NCBI RefSeq assembly: GCF_004770145.1
Contig: NZ_RQFW01000018.1
Location: forward strand, 1-64,000
Direction of reading: 5' to 3'
DNA from: Leptospira bourretii
GTDB taxonomy: Bacteria > Spirochaetota > Leptospiria > Leptospirales > Leptospiraceae
Length of the DNA stretch: 64,000 nt
The position numbers and the translations under genes were made by a program. How positions within the stretch are numbered: the first letter of the stretch is position 1; every line of letters starts with the position of its first letter. Of this stretch, positions 44,425-54,629 are shown one piece after another. The notes beneath the pieces are model-generated. The model searched no databases. It had not been told where the DNA came from and worked only from the letters and a program-made list of their open reading frames with translations.

Positions 44425-46964
44425 AAATCTTTTTCCTCTGTGTTTGGAGAAGAACCATCGTCTTTTTTCGGAATTTCTTTGTAATCAGACCAAGGAGTTT
44501 CCGAATACACTAGTTTTCCTTCTGCAAAATCAACGAAGATCTTTGTTGGGTTGTCATAAACACCTTTCAAAGATTGTACTGCCATATAATCTTCCAATTC
44601 TCTTTGGAACACACGCCTAAGTGGTCGTGCCCCATAGTTTTGGTCGTATCCAATGGTTGCAAAATGTTCTTTTGCCAATTGAGAAAGGTCAACAAGAACT
44701 TTTTTCTCAGTCAAACGTTTGTTAAAGTCTTTTAACATGATATCCACAATGTTTACGATCTCTTCTTTTTTGAGAGGAGAAAAGTAAACCACCTCATCCA
44801 CACGGTTGAGGAATTCTGGATTAAAATGTTTTTTCAACTGTTCACGAGCTTGTTCTGCTTTGTAAGTTTCTCTTTCTTCTGCGAAGTCTTCAAAACCCAA
44901 TCTTCCACCTTTCGAAATTTCTTTCGCAGCGATGTTCGATGTCATGATAATGATGGTATCGCGGAAATTTACCTTACGACCTTTCGTATCAGTTAAGTTT
45001 CCCTCTTCCATGATTTGGAGTAGGATGTTAAAAAGATCATGGTGTGCCTTTTCGATTTCATCAAGAAGCACCAAACTATATGGTTTTCTTCTGACAAACT
45101 CAGTGAGTTGGCCACCATCATCATAACCTACGTAACCTGGAGGAGCTCCAATCAAACGGGATACTGCGTGAGGTTCCATATATTCCGACATATCAATGCG
45201 GAGCATATTATCCTCCGATCCAAACAACTGTTCTGCGAGCGCCTTAGCAAGTTCTGTTTTTCCCACACCCGTTGGGCCAAGGAAAATAAACGATCCAGTA
45301 GGACGTTTTTCGCTTTTAAGACCGGTACGAGAACGTCTGACGGCACGAGCCACTTTTTCGATGGCATCAGTTTGGCCAACAATACGACCTTTGATGTCTT
45401 CTTCCAAATTGAGAAGTTTGGTATTTTCGGACTGTTCCATTTTTTTCAATGGAATTCCTGTCCAAAGGCTCACAACAGAAAGTATGTCCTCTTCTTCGAT
45501 GGAAACGGCATAACCTTCCATTCGTTCTTGCCATTGTTTGGTTTTTTCTTCCAACTGGCCTTTTTTACGATTCACTTCATCGCGAACAGCTGCAGCTTTT
45601 TCATACTCTTGGCTACGAACCAAATCTTCTTTTTTAACAGAAAGACCTTTGATTTCTTCTTCGATCTCTTTGATTTCATTTGGACGTTGGCAATTCGCAA
45701 GGCGTGCTTTTGCTCCTGCTTCATCAATGATATCAATGGCTTTGTCTGGTAAAAAACGATCGTTGATATAACGGTGAGATAACTTCACAGCTTGTTCGAT
45801 CGCTTTTTCCGAATAACGGACCTTATGGTGAGCCTCGTATGCTTTTTTCAAACCGTCTAGGATAAGAACCGCATCATCCACGGAAGGTTCTAAAACCTTC
45901 ACCATTTGGAATCTTCTTTCCAAAGCAGAATCTTTTTCGATGTATTTACGGTATTCGTTATTGGTGGTGGCACCAATACATTGTAATTCCCCACGTGCAA
46001 GAGCTGGTTTTAAGATGTTTGCTGCATCCACAGCACCTTCTGCGGCACCCGCTCCAATCAGAGTGTGTAACTCATCAATAAAGATAATGATGTTTTGAGA
46101 AGTAACGATTTCTTTCATGATTTTTTTCAATCGTTCTTCAAACTCACCGCGGTATTTCGTTCCAGCAATGAGACTTGCCAAATCAAGAGATAACACTCGT
46201 TTATCGAAAAGTAAATCTGGAACTAATTTTTCGATTACGGCTTGTGCAAGACCTTCAACAATCGCCGTTTTTCCCACACCCGATTCTCCTACAAGAACTG
46301 GGTTGTTTTTCGTTTTACGAGAAAGGATTTGAATGACTCGTTCGATTTCTTTGGAACGACCAATCACTGGATCCAATTTTTTCTCACGTGCGAGTTGGGT
46401 TAAGTCTCTTGCAAATTCATCCAAAATCGGAGTTTTACTCTTCTCTTGTCTTGGGGCCGCTTGTTGTTGTGTTTGGCCTTGGGTTGCACCTTGTGTTCCC
46501 GTAGCTCCACCCACAGCACCAGAAGGTGGAGCTCCGAGAAGTCGTAAAATTTCAGATTTAATGACGTTATAATTTACGCTAAAAGATGATAACGATCCGC
46601 CCGCGATATTATTATTATCACGTAATAATGCCAATAGAATGTGTTCAGTTCCTACATAGTTATGTTTGAGGCGTTTTGCTTCCTCTTTAGAAACTTCGAT
46701 CATTTTTTGGTATTTGTCTTGTCCTTGGCTTACATCCAAAAGCAAGGCACCCGAACCCTCACGAGTTCTTTTTTCGACTTCTTTACGAAGTTCGTTTAAA
46801 TTGATATTTAGATTCGTTAGAATCTTGATCGCGACAGAGTCCTCCTCCCGGAGAAGCCCAAGTAGAATGTGCTCAGGACCGATAAAATCGGAACCCAAAC
46901 GTTTTGCCTCATCTTGGGCGATTTCGTTGATGACTCTTTTTGCTCTTTTTGTGAATTCCAACAT
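44412..46964 (-). CDS. clpC: ClpC-type AAA+ protease-associated ATPase
   Basis: An 850-residue Clp/Hsp100 unfoldase. Two Clp N repeats (about residues 1-145, [20 protein letters not shown]) are followed by a Gln/Ala linker, the first AAA+ domain (GESGVGKT and [12 protein letters not shown]), a UVR-type segment (about 420-460) that marks ClpC rather than ClpA, and the second AAA+ domain ([18 protein letters not shown]). It would unfold proteins for ClpP. In Gram-positives ClpC needs McsB and McsA; here an McsA-McsB-like gene lies just upstream (61-base gap), so it may be its adaptor. A VGF or IGF-type ClpP loop is not checked. Confidence 0.95.
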   Translation of the reverse strand: MLEFTKRAKRVINEIAQDEAKRLGSDFIGPEHILLGLLREEDSVAIKILTNLNINLNELRKEVEKRTREGSGALLLDVSQGQDKYQKMIEVSKEEAKRLKHNYVGTEHILLALLRDNNNIAGGSLSSFSVNYNVIKSEILRLLGAPPSGAVGGATGTQGATQGQTQQQAAPRQEKSKTPILDEFARDLTQLAREKKLDPVIGRSKEIERVIQILSRKTKNNPVLVGESGVGKTAIVEGLAQAVIEKLVPDLLFDKRVLSLDLASLIAGTKYRGEFEERLKKIMKEIVTSQNIIIFIDELHTLIGAGAAEGAVDAANILKPALARGELQCIGATTNNEYRKYIEKDSALERRFQMVKVLEPSVDDAVLILDGLKKAYEAHHKVRYSEKAIEQAVKLSHRYINDRFLPDKAIDIIDEAGAKARLANCQRPNEIKEIEEEIKGLSVKKEDLVRSQEYEKAAAVRDEVNRKKGQLEEKTKQWQERMEGYAVSIEEEDILSVVSLWTGIPLKKMEQSENTKLLNLEEDIKGRIVGQTDAIEKVARAVRRSRTGLKSEKRPTGSFIFLGPTGVGKTELAKALAEQLFGSEDNMLRIDMSEYMEPHAVSRLIGAPPGYVGYDDGGQLTEFVRRKPYSLVLLDEIEKAHHDLFNILLQIMEEGNLTDTKGRKVNFRDTIIIMTSNIAAKEISKGGRLGFEDFAEERETYKAEQAREQLKKHFNPEFLNRVDEVVYFSPLKKEEIVNIVDIMLKDFNKRLTEKKVLVDLSQLAKEHFATIGYDQNYGARPLRRVFQRELEDYMAVQSLKGVYDNPTKIFVDFAEGKLVYSETPWSDYKEIPKKDDGSSPNTEEKDLALV

Positions 46965-47025
46965 GCCGCACCCTGCCTTTGTTAATTAGACGAACGTTCT
47001 TTGTTCCCATCACGACCGTACCGGT

Positions 47026-47805
47026 TTAATACGAGCCTAGTAAACCAAGAATTTTGTAAAACTGACGTTTTTGAACCACTGAGGCGTTCTTCCACGAAAT
47101 TTTTACGACTAGGACTCGGTCTTTTCCGATGTTCCTAAATCTATGATCGGTGGAAGGAGCAAATTCTATACCAAATTCAGACAATGTTTGTAAATTTGAA
47201 AAAAACCCAATCGCAAGGTCGGGATCCACTCCGAGTAGGACAGAATCTCGCCTTCCCATTCCCAAATTGGTGGGGCAGGAAGAAACAAATCCCCATTCCG
47301 GTAAATGGGCCCAGTGGGATTTTTGGAATAAAAAACGAAAAATGGAAATTTTCTTTTTTTCTCTAAGGGGGAAGGGAAGCGAATTTTTCGGTGGGAAAAC
47401 CCAGATGGATTCCCAGCGGATATGGTCTTCCGATCCCAAATAAAAACCCATTGTAGATTCCGGTTCCGCACTCCTTGGAGGATTCGAAAAAAAACCATCC
47501 GGATACAAATAAACATCCATTTTATTTTCAACTAACAGCCGTTTAGACTTATCTTCAAAAGTTTCATAAAAAGGAAAAAGATTTGATTTTAAATTTCTTG
47601 TGATGCGAGTTCGAAAAGACAATAAAGAGAGATGGTTTGTATTTTCTTTTACAAAATTTTCCAAATCTTCCCTTAAGTTTTTGGGGATGATTTTGTTTTT
47701 TTTTGGTTTTGGAAATTCAAAATTGGAAACACAATGAATACACCCAAACTTGCCGCTTTTACGAAACTGGATTTCTGTGGTTCCGCAAAAACGACAAAAG
47801 CGCAT
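47026..47805 (-). CDS. McsA zinc finger fused to shortened McsB-type arginine kinase domain
   Basis: A 259-residue protein. It opens with CRFCGTTEIQFRKSGKFGC (Cys4, 7, 22 and, just after, 25), the McsA zinc finger. The rest follows McsB in order: RTRITRNLKSNLFPF (residues 65-79; McsB has SRIRLARN), LLVENKM, GSEDHIRWE (124-132; McsB has NEEDHLRIQ) and SSCPTNLGMGRR (175-186; McsB TSCPTNLGTG), with Cys177. The later Gly/Arg-rich nucleotide loop seen in McsB (GTYGEGSEALGN type) is not recognisable, and the domain is shorter than the usual ~350 residues. So kinase activity is doubtful. It likely works with ClpC, its neighbour. No CtsR is present. Confidence 0.8.
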   Translation of the reverse strand: MRFCRFCGTTEIQFRKSGKFGCIHCVSNFEFPKPKKNKIIPKNLREDLENFVKENTNHLSLLSFRTRITRNLKSNLFPFYETFEDKSKRLLVENKMDVYLYPDGFFSNPPRSAEPESTMGFYLGSEDHIRWESIWVFPPKNSLPFPLREKKKISIFRFLFQKSHWAHLPEWGFVSSCPTNLGMGRRDSVLLGVDPDLAIGFFSNLQTLSEFGIEFAPSTDHRFRNIGKDRVLVVKISWKNASVVQKRQFYKILGLLGSY

Positions 47806-47806
47806 T

Positions 47807-48502
47807 TTAGATAACTGGCGTTAGCTGCCCTGATACAATTCGATTTCGTTTGTGAGCCATAGAGGCAAGTTCCAAGTCGTGAGTCACAAGAATCAAAGAG
47901 AACTTAAATTCATTCTGCAGTTCTTTGATTAAATCCATCAAATGGCGAGAGTTATCCCGGTCCAAGTTTCCTGTTGGTTCATCTGCCAAAATGAGTTGCC
48001 TTCTTCCCACAAGGGCTCTTGCCACACCGACCCTAGCACTTTCTCCACCGGAGAGTTGGGATGGGAAACTATCTGTCCTTTCGCCAAGACCTACCTTTTT
48101 TAAAATTTCAGTGGCCTGTTGTTTTGCCAAACCTGGATTCATTTTTGCAATGAGAAGTGGCATCATTACATTTTCTAGAGCGGTAAAATCAGGTAACAGA
48201 AGATGTTGTTGGAAAATAAAAGAAATTTTTTCGGCACGAAAACTTTCTCTTTGTTTTTCGTTTAGATTCTTTAGACTCACTCCACATACTTCCACCTCAC
48301 CGTCGTCAAACGAATCCATAGCGCCAAGGATATTGAGAAGTGTGGACTTCCCCACTCCCGAAGCTCCTTCTACAGAAACAATTTCACCAGGCAAAACTTC
48401 AAAATCTAGGCCCGATATGATATGGTATCTTTTATCAACAACCTGATAGTATTTTTCTAATTTGCGAACGGAAACAGTTGGTTTTATATTCATATCAGTC
48501 AT
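47807..48502 (-). CDS. lolD: Lipoprotein-release ABC ATPase (LolD-like)
   Basis: A 231-residue ATPase: Walker [11 protein letters not shown]-loop [16 protein letters not shown], signature [15 protein letters not shown], Walker [12 protein letters not shown] and VTHDLEL. The [11 protein letters not shown] block is the LolD hallmark. With LolC/E-type permeases it releases lipoproteins from the inner membrane. It overlaps the permease gene by eight bases, so they are coupled; start at 48502, or a second ATG at 48493. The McsA-McsB-like gene follows two bases after the end of this one. Confidence 0.9.
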   Translation of the reverse strand: MTDMNIKPTVSVRKLEKYYQVVDKRYHIISGLDFEVLPGEIVSVEGASGVGKSTLLNILGAMDSFDDGEVEVCGVSLKNLNEKQRESFRAEKISFIFQQHLLLPDFTALENVMMPLLIAKMNPGLAKQQATEILKKVGLGERTDSFPSQLSGGESARVGVARALVGRRQLILADEPTGNLDRDNSRHLMDLIKELQNEFKFSLILVTHDLELASMAHKRNRIVSGQLTPVI

Positions 48503-49847
48503 TTCGGATTGTATCCACAGGGTTTAGATTCGCAGCCATACGTGCAGGGAAATAACCAGCAAGACCCGAAAGAATGGTCGCAGCCGTTGTCACCATAAAG
48601 ATAAAAGAAATATCAATGTCCACAGGGATATGATCAAAATAATAAATATCTTTTGGTACAAGTTCTACGGGATCCCAATCTCCAGGGTTTAATAGTCCAC
48701 CAATTCCATTGATGATCTCAGAGATTACGTTGATGATGACTTCTAACTTAGTCGCAATAAAAATCCCAGCCATTCCACCTACGAGCGAAGACAATATCCC
48801 TACAATCATCGCATTTAATGTAAAAATCAAAAGAATATCATTGGAAGCAAGGCCAAGTGCCTTCAGTGTTCCAATGGATCTTCTTTTGGCTCGAATCAAT
48901 GAATGGACCGTGGCCACCATCCCAAGTGCTGCAAGGACAATAAATAAAAATACAATGATGGAGATGATTGTTTTTTCAAGCCTTAGTGCTGCTAAAAAGT
49001 TTTCCTGTTCTTCAGCGATCGTTCTAACAGACCATGAAGTTTCATCTTGAATTTTTTTGTTCCAGTTATCTTCGTTTAACCTTGATAAGATCCTATGTTT
49101 GGTAAGTTTTAAATCATCCAAAGAACGAACCTTAATAGCAACCTGATTGACTGCTCCACTCATTTTAAAAAATTCTTGAGCTTGCGGAAGAGACAAAAAT
49201 ACAAACTTAGAATCGTAATTATAATAACCTGTTTTAAAAAGTCCGGTCAATCGAAAGGTTTGGACATTGACTTGGACACCACGTTCCACAGTAAATCTTC
49301 CACCGGGAACAGCCATTGTGATTTCACGACCAAGCCCATACCCGTAGATGGCACTCATCTCTTTTCCCACAACAACCAATTTCTTCGTGTTGATCGATTG
49401 GATCTCATCTCGATCGTATTGCAAAATGCGAGGAAAGTTTGGTAACCCATTCTCCACTAATTTTTCGACAGAGTCCACAGGGACTGCACGAATCATAATG
49501 GGGTTAAAGTTGTTATTACTTTGAATGAGTCCATGACTCGTTATGTTTCCTTCAACAGAAACAAAAGACTCTGCCAATTTCGGATCTGACTTTAGGTGAG
49601 CGATGACCTTTTCATAATCATAAATCGCCCCAGACCCATATGAGTTTTCGATCGTGATATGTGGTCCCCCTTGCCAAAGAGATTCTTTCACTTGTTTTTG
49701 GAATCCGTTGAAAATGGAGAGGACAACCACGAGGAGTCCCACTCCCACCGCCATAACAATGAACGACAGCCTGGATTTGATGGAGAGGAATCCTAGTACT
49801 CGGGACCCTCGGATGTAACGGATTGTGATTAAAGAGACAATTCCCAT
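48495..49847 (-). CDS. lolE: Lipoprotein-release ABC permease (LolC/E type)
   Basis: A 450-residue permease with the LolC/E layout: an N-terminal helix after [21 protein letters not shown] (shown as [14 protein letters not shown]), a large periplasmic domain, then three C-terminal helices, with [18 protein letters not shown] in the cytoplasmic loop and [19 protein letters not shown] at the end. One permease gene, rather than the LolC plus LolE pair, matches organisms that use a homodimer (LolF-like). It heads the unit lolE-lolD-mcsAB-clpC and lies divergent to the gene at 49908. Confidence 0.88.
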   Translation of the reverse strand: MGIVSLITIRYIRGSRVLGFLSIKSRLSFIVMAVGVGLLVVVLSIFNGFQKQVKESLWQGGPHITIENSYGSGAIYDYEKVIAHLKSDPKLAESFVSVEGNITSHGLIQSNNNFNPIMIRAVPVDSVEKLVENGLPNFPRILQYDRDEIQSINTKKLVVVGKEMSAIYGYGLGREITMAVPGGRFTVERGVQVNVQTFRLTGLFKTGYYNYDSKFVFLSLPQAQEFFKMSGAVNQVAIKVRSLDDLKLTKHRILSRLNEDNWNKKIQDETSWSVRTIAEEQENFLAALRLEKTIISIIVFLFIVLAALGMVATVHSLIRAKRRSIGTLKALGLASNDILLIFTLNAMIVGILSSLVGGMAGIFIATKLEVIINVISEIINGIGGLLNPGDWDPVELVPKDIYYFDHIPVDIDISFIFMVTTAATILSGLAGYFPARMAANLNPVDTIRND

Positions 49848-49859
49848 GATGACCTAATC

Positions 49860-49899
49860 TTTTTGACAGCTTTCTTCCAAAGATGGATACTGTCAAAAA
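49860..49899. promoter_or_regulatory. 10-bp dyad with a -35-like element between divergent genes
   Basis: TTTTTGACAG (49860-49869) is the perfect complement of CTGTCAAAAA (49890-49899), with 20 bases between them. The left arm contains TTGACA, and GATACT 17 bases later would fit a -10, giving a promoter for the plus-strand gene at 49908. The right arm contains TTGACA on the minus strand, toward lolE, but without a good -10. A repressor covering both arms could control both directions. Confidence 0.45.
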
Positions 49900-49907
49900 A
49901 GAACCTT

Positions 49908-50894
49908 ATGCCTGAGACACCAAACTATTATTCTGTCAAAGTAAACCTTCGAGACGAAGCCAATATGGTCTACACCATGATTGCGGCTGTCATTGACCCG
50001 GTTGAAACCAAATCGGTGAAGTTTGAGGGAGTTTCATGTACAAGCCCGCTGTCCCTTTTGCCAGTTCGGTCCACATTTCAGGACTTTTATAACCGAATGC
50101 AACGGGTGATTTACAAAGGGGAACAACAAAAAAACATCACAAAGTCCCTCCAAGAGCTGATCAAAACAAAATTTGGATCAGAAAGTTTTTTGGAAGAGAT
50201 CCTTCACTACATGGATCACAACCTAACAGACCGTTTGGACTTTGTTTTTAGCGAAATTCATAAAAGAACCTCGGGAAACACAGAACCTAAAGTGGAGATC
50301 CATTTTGAACTCATTGACCCAAGTGAAGTTTCAAAAACCACTGTGGACGAGGAAGAAGTTGCAAAAAAAGAAGCCCCTCCTCCAACGCCAGTTCCCCAAG
50401 CCTCCGGTTTTTTAATCCCAGCTGACAAACAAATTGTTCAATTTAAGTTCCAACTCTCCCCTGTGAATGGAGTACCCCTCGTTGAACTGAAAGCAGGTGA
50501 TAATGTTTACATTCGTTTGGTTCCTGGTGATGGAATCACAGATTCCATCATCAATACTCTAGAACTCAAAGAAGAATCTGGTGCAATCAAACAAATTCCC
50601 GCAAAAATTGTAAACATCTCGAATAACAAAAATTTTTCGGAAGTTGTCATTAAAATCAATGAACAAATCTACGGAAAAATCATTGAAGAAGAGAATTCTG
50701 TAAAAATCAAAACAACGGATGCACAACAAGGGGCCGCCAATATCATAGGTTCAGTGGCATCTCCCACGGCAGCCGTTACCAAAGCTAAACAAAACCAAAA
50801 ACTTTCTGCTGATGAAAGTTTTCATTTAATGCCTTATATCATTATGTTAATCGTTCTTGCGATTGGTATGATGACTATTTTTGTAATTTTATAA
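49908..50894 (+). CDS. Tail-anchored protein of unknown function
   Basis: A 328-residue protein started at the ATG of MPETPNYYS; upstream in-frame codons give no family likeness and lie in the dyad region. It is soluble except for one C-terminal helix (LMPYIIMLIVLAIGMMTIFVIL, shown as PYIIMLIVLAIGMMTIFVI) with no further tail, so it is anchored in the inner membrane facing the cytoplasm. An N-terminal domain (to about 150) and a Pro-rich linker (KKEAPPPTPVPQ) precede a beta-rich domain with LIPADKQIVQFKFQL and LKAGDNVYIRLVPG. The linker and PilZ-like look are unproven; I recognise no family. The next gene starts 6 bases later. Confidence 0.7.
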   Translation: MPETPNYYSVKVNLRDEANMVYTMIAAVIDPVETKSVKFEGVSCTSPLSLLPVRSTFQDFYNRMQRVIYKGEQQKNITKSLQELIKTKFGSESFLEEILHYMDHNLTDRLDFVFSEIHKRTSGNTEPKVEIHFELIDPSEVSKTTVDEEEVAKKEAPPPTPVPQASGFLIPADKQIVQFKFQLSPVNGVPLVELKAGDNVYIRLVPGDGITDSIINTLELKEESGAIKQIPAKIVNISNNKNFSEVVIKINEQIYGKIIEEENSVKIKTTDAQQGAANIIGSVASPTAAVTKAKQNQKLSADESFHLMPYIIMLIVLAIGMMTIFVIL

Positions 50895-50900
50895 ACTTCT

Positions 50901-51920
50901 ATGGAAAAAATAAAAAAAAGACTCCCGATCATCACTTCGGCATTTATTGCCATCATTCTCATTCATTCTCTCTTTGTTGATTATACAGTTCAGTTTCCCG
51001 ATTATATCGCCACAGAACCGTCCGATTCGGCAATGGAATCAATGAAACCACAAGTAGTTGCTGAAAACGGAGTTCTGAATCGAATTTCCTATTTAGAATC
51101 ATTTTTGGTTGAGTTGGAATCAAGAGAACTTCCAGTAGATACAGAGCAGGAAGACACTAAAGAAAATATCAAACGAGTCTTAGTTGGTCAAAAGTTATTA
51201 CTCGGCCTTTCTTTGTTTTATTTGTTATTAGCATTTTCAACTGCAGTTTCCTATGCATTCAGAGCATGGTTTCATAAAACATTGGCAAATGTTTTTTATC
51301 CCGTGTCTTTTGTTGTTTTGGCACCAAAAGTTTTTTACCAACTCAACTTGGCAATGCAGCAGGAAATTTTTTCCTATTTTTATTTCATTTTTTTAATTTT
51401 CACATACGGAATCAGTGTGATTTCCTATCGATTGATTTTAAAAAATAAAGAACTAGCAGAAGGATTCCAATCACTACAATTTTCTTCTTCCTTAGAAGAA
51501 GAAGGGAGATCTCCAAGTAACACAAAAACTGGATCTATCTTCGCTCCAGTGTTTCATGTGGCCATCATCATCTTAATTGGAATTTTAATTGGAAACTTAA
51601 TTTATATTCCGCTTTTCCTATTACAAAAACACTATGTAACAGAATTTAGTTACTTTATTTTCTTTTTACTTGGGATTTTATCTTTATTTTATATCTTCAA
51701 TTACAAAAAAGTGGGCGGGGAACCAAACAGTAGTAATTGGAAAAATCTGACTGTTAGTTTTGCTTATTTACAATTTCGTTTTTTAAGAAATGGCTTTTTG
51801 TCTTTATTTAGCACCATTCTTATTGTTTTCTTTGTAACGTTTTTGTTTAGTTTATTACTTTTTAATATTGATCTAATCCAAAATCATTTGGGGCTTTTTG
51901 GCAAAGCCACAGAATTTTGA
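50901..51920 (+). CDS. Multi-spanning membrane protein of unknown function
   Basis: A 339-residue protein with a first helix (about residues 9-30), a periplasmic loop with an acidic segment, and about five more helices in pairs, ending near the C terminus (LSLFSTILIVFFVTFLFSLLL, shown as FSTILIVFFVTFLFSLL). No motif is recognised. It is closely linked to the tail-anchored protein before it and likely forms a unit with it. Its stop lies in a hairpin shared with the convergent MORN gene. Confidence 0.65.
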   Translation: MEKIKKRLPIITSAFIAIILIHSLFVDYTVQFPDYIATEPSDSAMESMKPQVVAENGVLNRISYLESFLVELESRELPVDTEQEDTKENIKRVLVGQKLLLGLSLFYLLLAFSTAVSYAFRAWFHKTLANVFYPVSFVVLAPKVFYQLNLAMQQEIFSYFYFIFLIFTYGISVISYRLILKNKELAEGFQSLQFSSSLEEEGRSPSNTKTGSIFAPVFHVAIIILIGILIGNLIYIPLFLLQKHYVTEFSYFIFFLLGILSLFYIFNYKKVGGEPNSSNWKNLTVSFAYLQFRFLRNGFLSLFSTILIVFFVTFLFSLLLFNIDLIQNHLGLFGKATEF

Positions 51921-51936
51921 GTGCCTAGTGGCACTC
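51919..51936. terminator. Hairpin spanning two convergent stop codons
   Basis: GAGTGCC and GGCACTC form a perfect 7-bp stem around TAGT. The stop of the plus-strand membrane protein and that of the minus-strand MORN protein both lie in it. It probably ends both transcripts, though there is no strong T-tract. Confidence 0.55.
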
Positions 51937-52671
51937 AGGTTCCTTCCCTTTGCGCACCAAACACCAAACCTTTCCATTCGGATAGAATGTAGATCTTGAA
52001 ATCAATTCTCCTTCATTGGAGTAGATTTCAGATGCTTCTTTTGCACCAGTTGGGTAGTAATAAAACCACTCACCCACCTTCTTATCGTTTTCGTAACTAC
52101 CCTTTTCTTCTACTTTTGTATCTGGATAATAACGAACCCAATCTCCTGTACGCAATCCGCCGTCAAAAAAACCTTTTTCGTTCAATCGACCACTACGAAA
52201 ATAACGATGATAGGAGCCGGTTTCATTTCCGAGTTCAGCAGATCGAATCCATAACTGTTTTTTGCGATTCCCAACTTTGTAATTTTGTTCGATGTATAAT
52301 TTACCATCGGAGAAATAAAACTTCCAAAGTCCGTCTCGTTCACCGTTGATCATATTCCCTTCCATGATGGTAATCCCAGAGAGGTAATTTAACTTTTTAC
52401 CATATCCATTGGGTTGGCCAAGAGCATCAACGGGAACCTCAGTGATTAAGTTTCCGTTTTCATACCATTCACGGTAAAACCCATCCCCCACCAAAAGGTA
52501 GAGATTTGTTTTTTTTTCGTAGTTTGCATCCTTAGGAATGGACCCAGACCTTGCGGCAGTTGCTTTACAAGGACCGAACAACAAACCGGAAACTAAAATC
52601 GCAACTAATAAGGATACAAAGACCCAGATCGAACTGTCTTTAATGTGTGTGGATGTAGATGTCATTTTCAT
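51925..52671 (-). CDS. YwqK-type MORN-repeat protein
   Basis: A 248-residue protein with an N-terminal membrane helix (VFVSLLVAILVSGLLFG, about 17-33; a Cys follows soon after, so a lipoprotein is possible) and about six MORN-like repeats such as GDGFYREWYENGNLITEV, DGLWKFYFSDGKLY, GDWVRYYPDTKVEEKG and GEWFYYYPTGAKE. This is the YwqK-type repeat family. Database names call some of these antitoxins, but I see no toxin partner here. The start may be 52671 or the ATG at 52665; both overlap the mscS gene. Likely a surface or periplasmic scaffold. Confidence 0.8.
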   Translation of the reverse strand: MKMTSTSTHIKDSSIWVFVSLLVAILVSGLLFGPCKATAARSGSIPKDANYEKKTNLYLLVGDGFYREWYENGNLITEVPVDALGQPNGYGKKLNYLSGITIMEGNMINGERDGLWKFYFSDGKLYIEQNYKVGNRKKQLWIRSAELGNETGSYHRYFRSGRLNEKGFFDGGLRTGDWVRYYPDTKVEEKGSYENDKKVGEWFYYYPTGAKEASEIYSNEGELISRSTFYPNGKVWCLVRKGKEPECH

Positions 52672-53536
52672 TTTTGAACTTAGTTAGGATTTCTTTTGAG
52701 ATAAGAATTCGATTGAGCCTCTTTGACCGAATGGGAGTTAAGTAACGTAAACACATCAGGATAGTTCCTTCAGGTTCTAAAGAAGTGTATACGATAGGAG
52801 TTGTTTTGCCAAGTCGAACCAGATAGTTTTTAGACATCTCTCGAATTTTTGATTCTACCAATTCAGGAGCCAAAACCAATTCTTCATGAAGGATTTGGGA
52901 ACAGATTTTTTCTGCTTTTTCCCAATTGGAATTGATCGCAAGATATACCTTAAACTCATCCCAAACAAAATCCATAGTTTCCGAAACAATAAAGAATCGA
53001 TACAAAACAATATTATAATTTGGAAAGTGAATGAGTCGATTTGTTGATTGTTCAAATCTTGGGTCTGAAGCAATTTCTAATAGAGTGAACTTAAAAAAAC
53101 CAATATTAACAACATCACCTTTGATATTATCCAGTTCAATCCGGTCTCCCACCTTAAATCCATTGGCTCCCATAATCATAAACCAACCGACCATATTCAA
53201 CCAGACTTCTTTCAGTGAAATGACAATCCCGGCGCCAGCAAGACCAAGCACCGTGGGCAAAAGCGACAAACTTGAAAACACAATGGGAAGATAAGCAATC
53301 CCAAACACCAAAAGAAATCCCATACGGGCTACTTTTCTACGATTGTATTCATGAACCGCATCGGGAGCTGGTTTGATCCTCTCCACAAGAATCATAGTAA
53401 CTTTATAACAAAATATAGCAACAATGACCATGTATCCAAACAGAATCATGGTTTCCGCAAAATCACGGTTAGCACTACGAAGTAAAGTTAATGGATTTAA
53501 ATCCAAATAGAATTCTTTTAGGCTTCCCCTACCCAT
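52640..53536 (-). CDS. MscS-family mechanosensitive ion channel
   Basis: A 298-residue channel. Three membrane helices cover about residues 25-140, and the pore-lining third helix carries the Gly/Ala pattern of MscS (PTVLGLAGAGIVISLKEVWLNMVGW, shown as PTVLGLAGAGIVISLKE). A soluble beta domain follows (NGFKVGDRIELDNIKGDVVNIGF, split family block) and then a C-terminal alpha/beta region. It opens under membrane tension to release solutes after osmotic downshock. It starts two bases after the aroB stop, so it is in the acpP-rnc-aroB transcript. Confidence 0.9.
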   Translation of the reverse strand: MGRGSLKEFYLDLNPLTLLRSANRDFAETMILFGYMVIVAIFCYKVTMILVERIKPAPDAVHEYNRRKVARMGFLLVFGIAYLPIVFSSLSLLPTVLGLAGAGIVISLKEVWLNMVGWFMIMGANGFKVGDRIELDNIKGDVVNIGFFKFTLLEIASDPRFEQSTNRLIHFPNYNIVLYRFFIVSETMDFVWDEFKVYLAINSNWEKAEKICSQILHEELVLAPELVESKIREMSKNYLVRLGKTTPIVYTSLEPEGTILMCLRYLTPIRSKRLNRILISKEILTKFKNENDIYIHTH

Positions 53537-53537
53537 T

Positions 53538-54629
53538 CTATAGTTTTCCTTTTTGGCGTTTTAAAATTTCGAGGATCATCTTTCTTTCCACCGGAACACC
53601 AAATTTTGGTTTTCCAAAATCCTCTAAGAGAACAAATTTTAAGGAACTACCTTCCTTTTTTTTGTCATGTTCCATATGTTTTAAGATTTCTTCTGGTTTT
53701 TCTTCCAAACGAGTGGGAAGTTCCAGTTTTTTCATAAGGGTGATAGCCTTTTGAAAATTTGATTCTGAAAATCCAACCAATTCTTTGGATAACAATAAGG
53801 CAGTCACAAGGCCCACAGAAACGGCTTCCCCGTGAGAATATTTTTTGTATTGGGTTAACGATTCAATGGCATGACCAGTTGTATGTCCTAAATTTAGGAC
53901 AGCACGAAGGCCCGACTCCTTTTCATCTTGCCCAACAATCCCGGATTTGACTCTCACGGATTCCTCAATCGCATAACGAAGAATTGGTGAATCTGCAAAG
54001 TATTCTGAACGTATTGAATTTGATATTTTTTCTAAAAAGTCTCCACCATCGAGAAATGCGTGTTTTGCGATTTCTGCTAACCCACAACTCCATTCTTTAT
54101 CTGGGAGAGTGGATAGTGTAAAGAGGGGAGCAAAAACAAACTCCGGTTGGTAAAAAGCTCCAACCATATTTTTACCAGAATCAACATTTACTGCAACCTT
54201 TCCTCCAACTGAGGAATCAACACAAGCGAGTAATGTCGTCGGAACCTGTACAAAACGTACGCCTCTTTGATAGGTAGCGGCAATAAAACCCGCGAAGTCA
54301 CCTACCACTCCACCGCCAAAGGCGATGACAACGGCTCTTCTATCTGCATCCGTTTCAATGAGTTGGTTGTAGACCTTCTTCACTCGATCGATATGTTTAT
54401 TTTTTTCACCAGGTTTTAGATAAATAAAGGAAAATGGGACGTTTAAGGACTTTAATTCTTTGGTAATGTATTTTTCATAAATTCCCGCAATTTCTCGGCT
54501 CGTCAGCACATAGATTTTTGAAACCTTGGGTAGTGAATTTAATTTTTCAGTGAGGCCTTGGAAGTCTTCGTGTAACTCAATTGGGTAACGAAACCCCTGT
54601 CCAATAATTTCACGTTCTGACAACTTCAT
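53538..54629 (-). CDS. aroB: 3-dehydroquinate synthase
   Basis: A 363-residue enzyme of the shikimate pathway that turns DAHP into 3-dehydroquinate using NAD and a metal. Markers: GEKNKHIDRVKKVYNQLIE-type helix, GGGVVGDFAGFIAATYQRG (NAD site), the active-site PTTLLACVDSSVGGK and the metal-binding GHTTGHAIE plus E and H elsewhere (YSHGEAVSVG). The ATG overlaps the NUDIX gene stop. It belongs in the cytoplasm. Confidence 0.95.
   Translation of the reverse strand: MKLSEREIIGQGFRYPIELHEDFQGLTEKLNSLPKVSKIYVLTSREIAGIYEKYITKELKSLNVPFSFIYLKPGEKNKHIDRVKKVYNQLIETDADRRAVVIAFGGGVVGDFAGFIAATYQRGVRFVQVPTTLLACVDSSVGGKVAVNVDSGKNMVGAFYQPEFVFAPLFTLSTLPDKEWSCGLAEIAKHAFLDGGDFLEKISNSIRSEYFADSPILRYAIEESVRVKSGIVGQDEKESGLRAVLNLGHTTGHAIESLTQYKKYSHGEAVSVGLVTALLLSKELVGFSESNFQKAITLMKKLELPTRLEEKPEEILKHMEHDKKKEGSSLKFVLLEDFGKPKFGVPVERKMILEILKRQKGKL

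Noticed and set aside
45039..45752. 237-residue open frame on the plus strand inside clpC
   Set aside because: It is antisense to a highly conserved gene, is rich in Phe and Ser as expected for a shadow frame, and has no domain.
49860..49899. CtsR operator controlling lolE to clpC
   Set aside because: CtsR sites are direct repeats of a heptad with a short spacer; these arms are inverted and 20 bases apart, and no ctsR gene is present.
51925..52671. Toxin-antitoxin system around the YwqK-type gene
   Set aside because: The antitoxin label comes from family naming; no toxin-like gene is adjacent, and the neighbours are a channel and a membrane protein.
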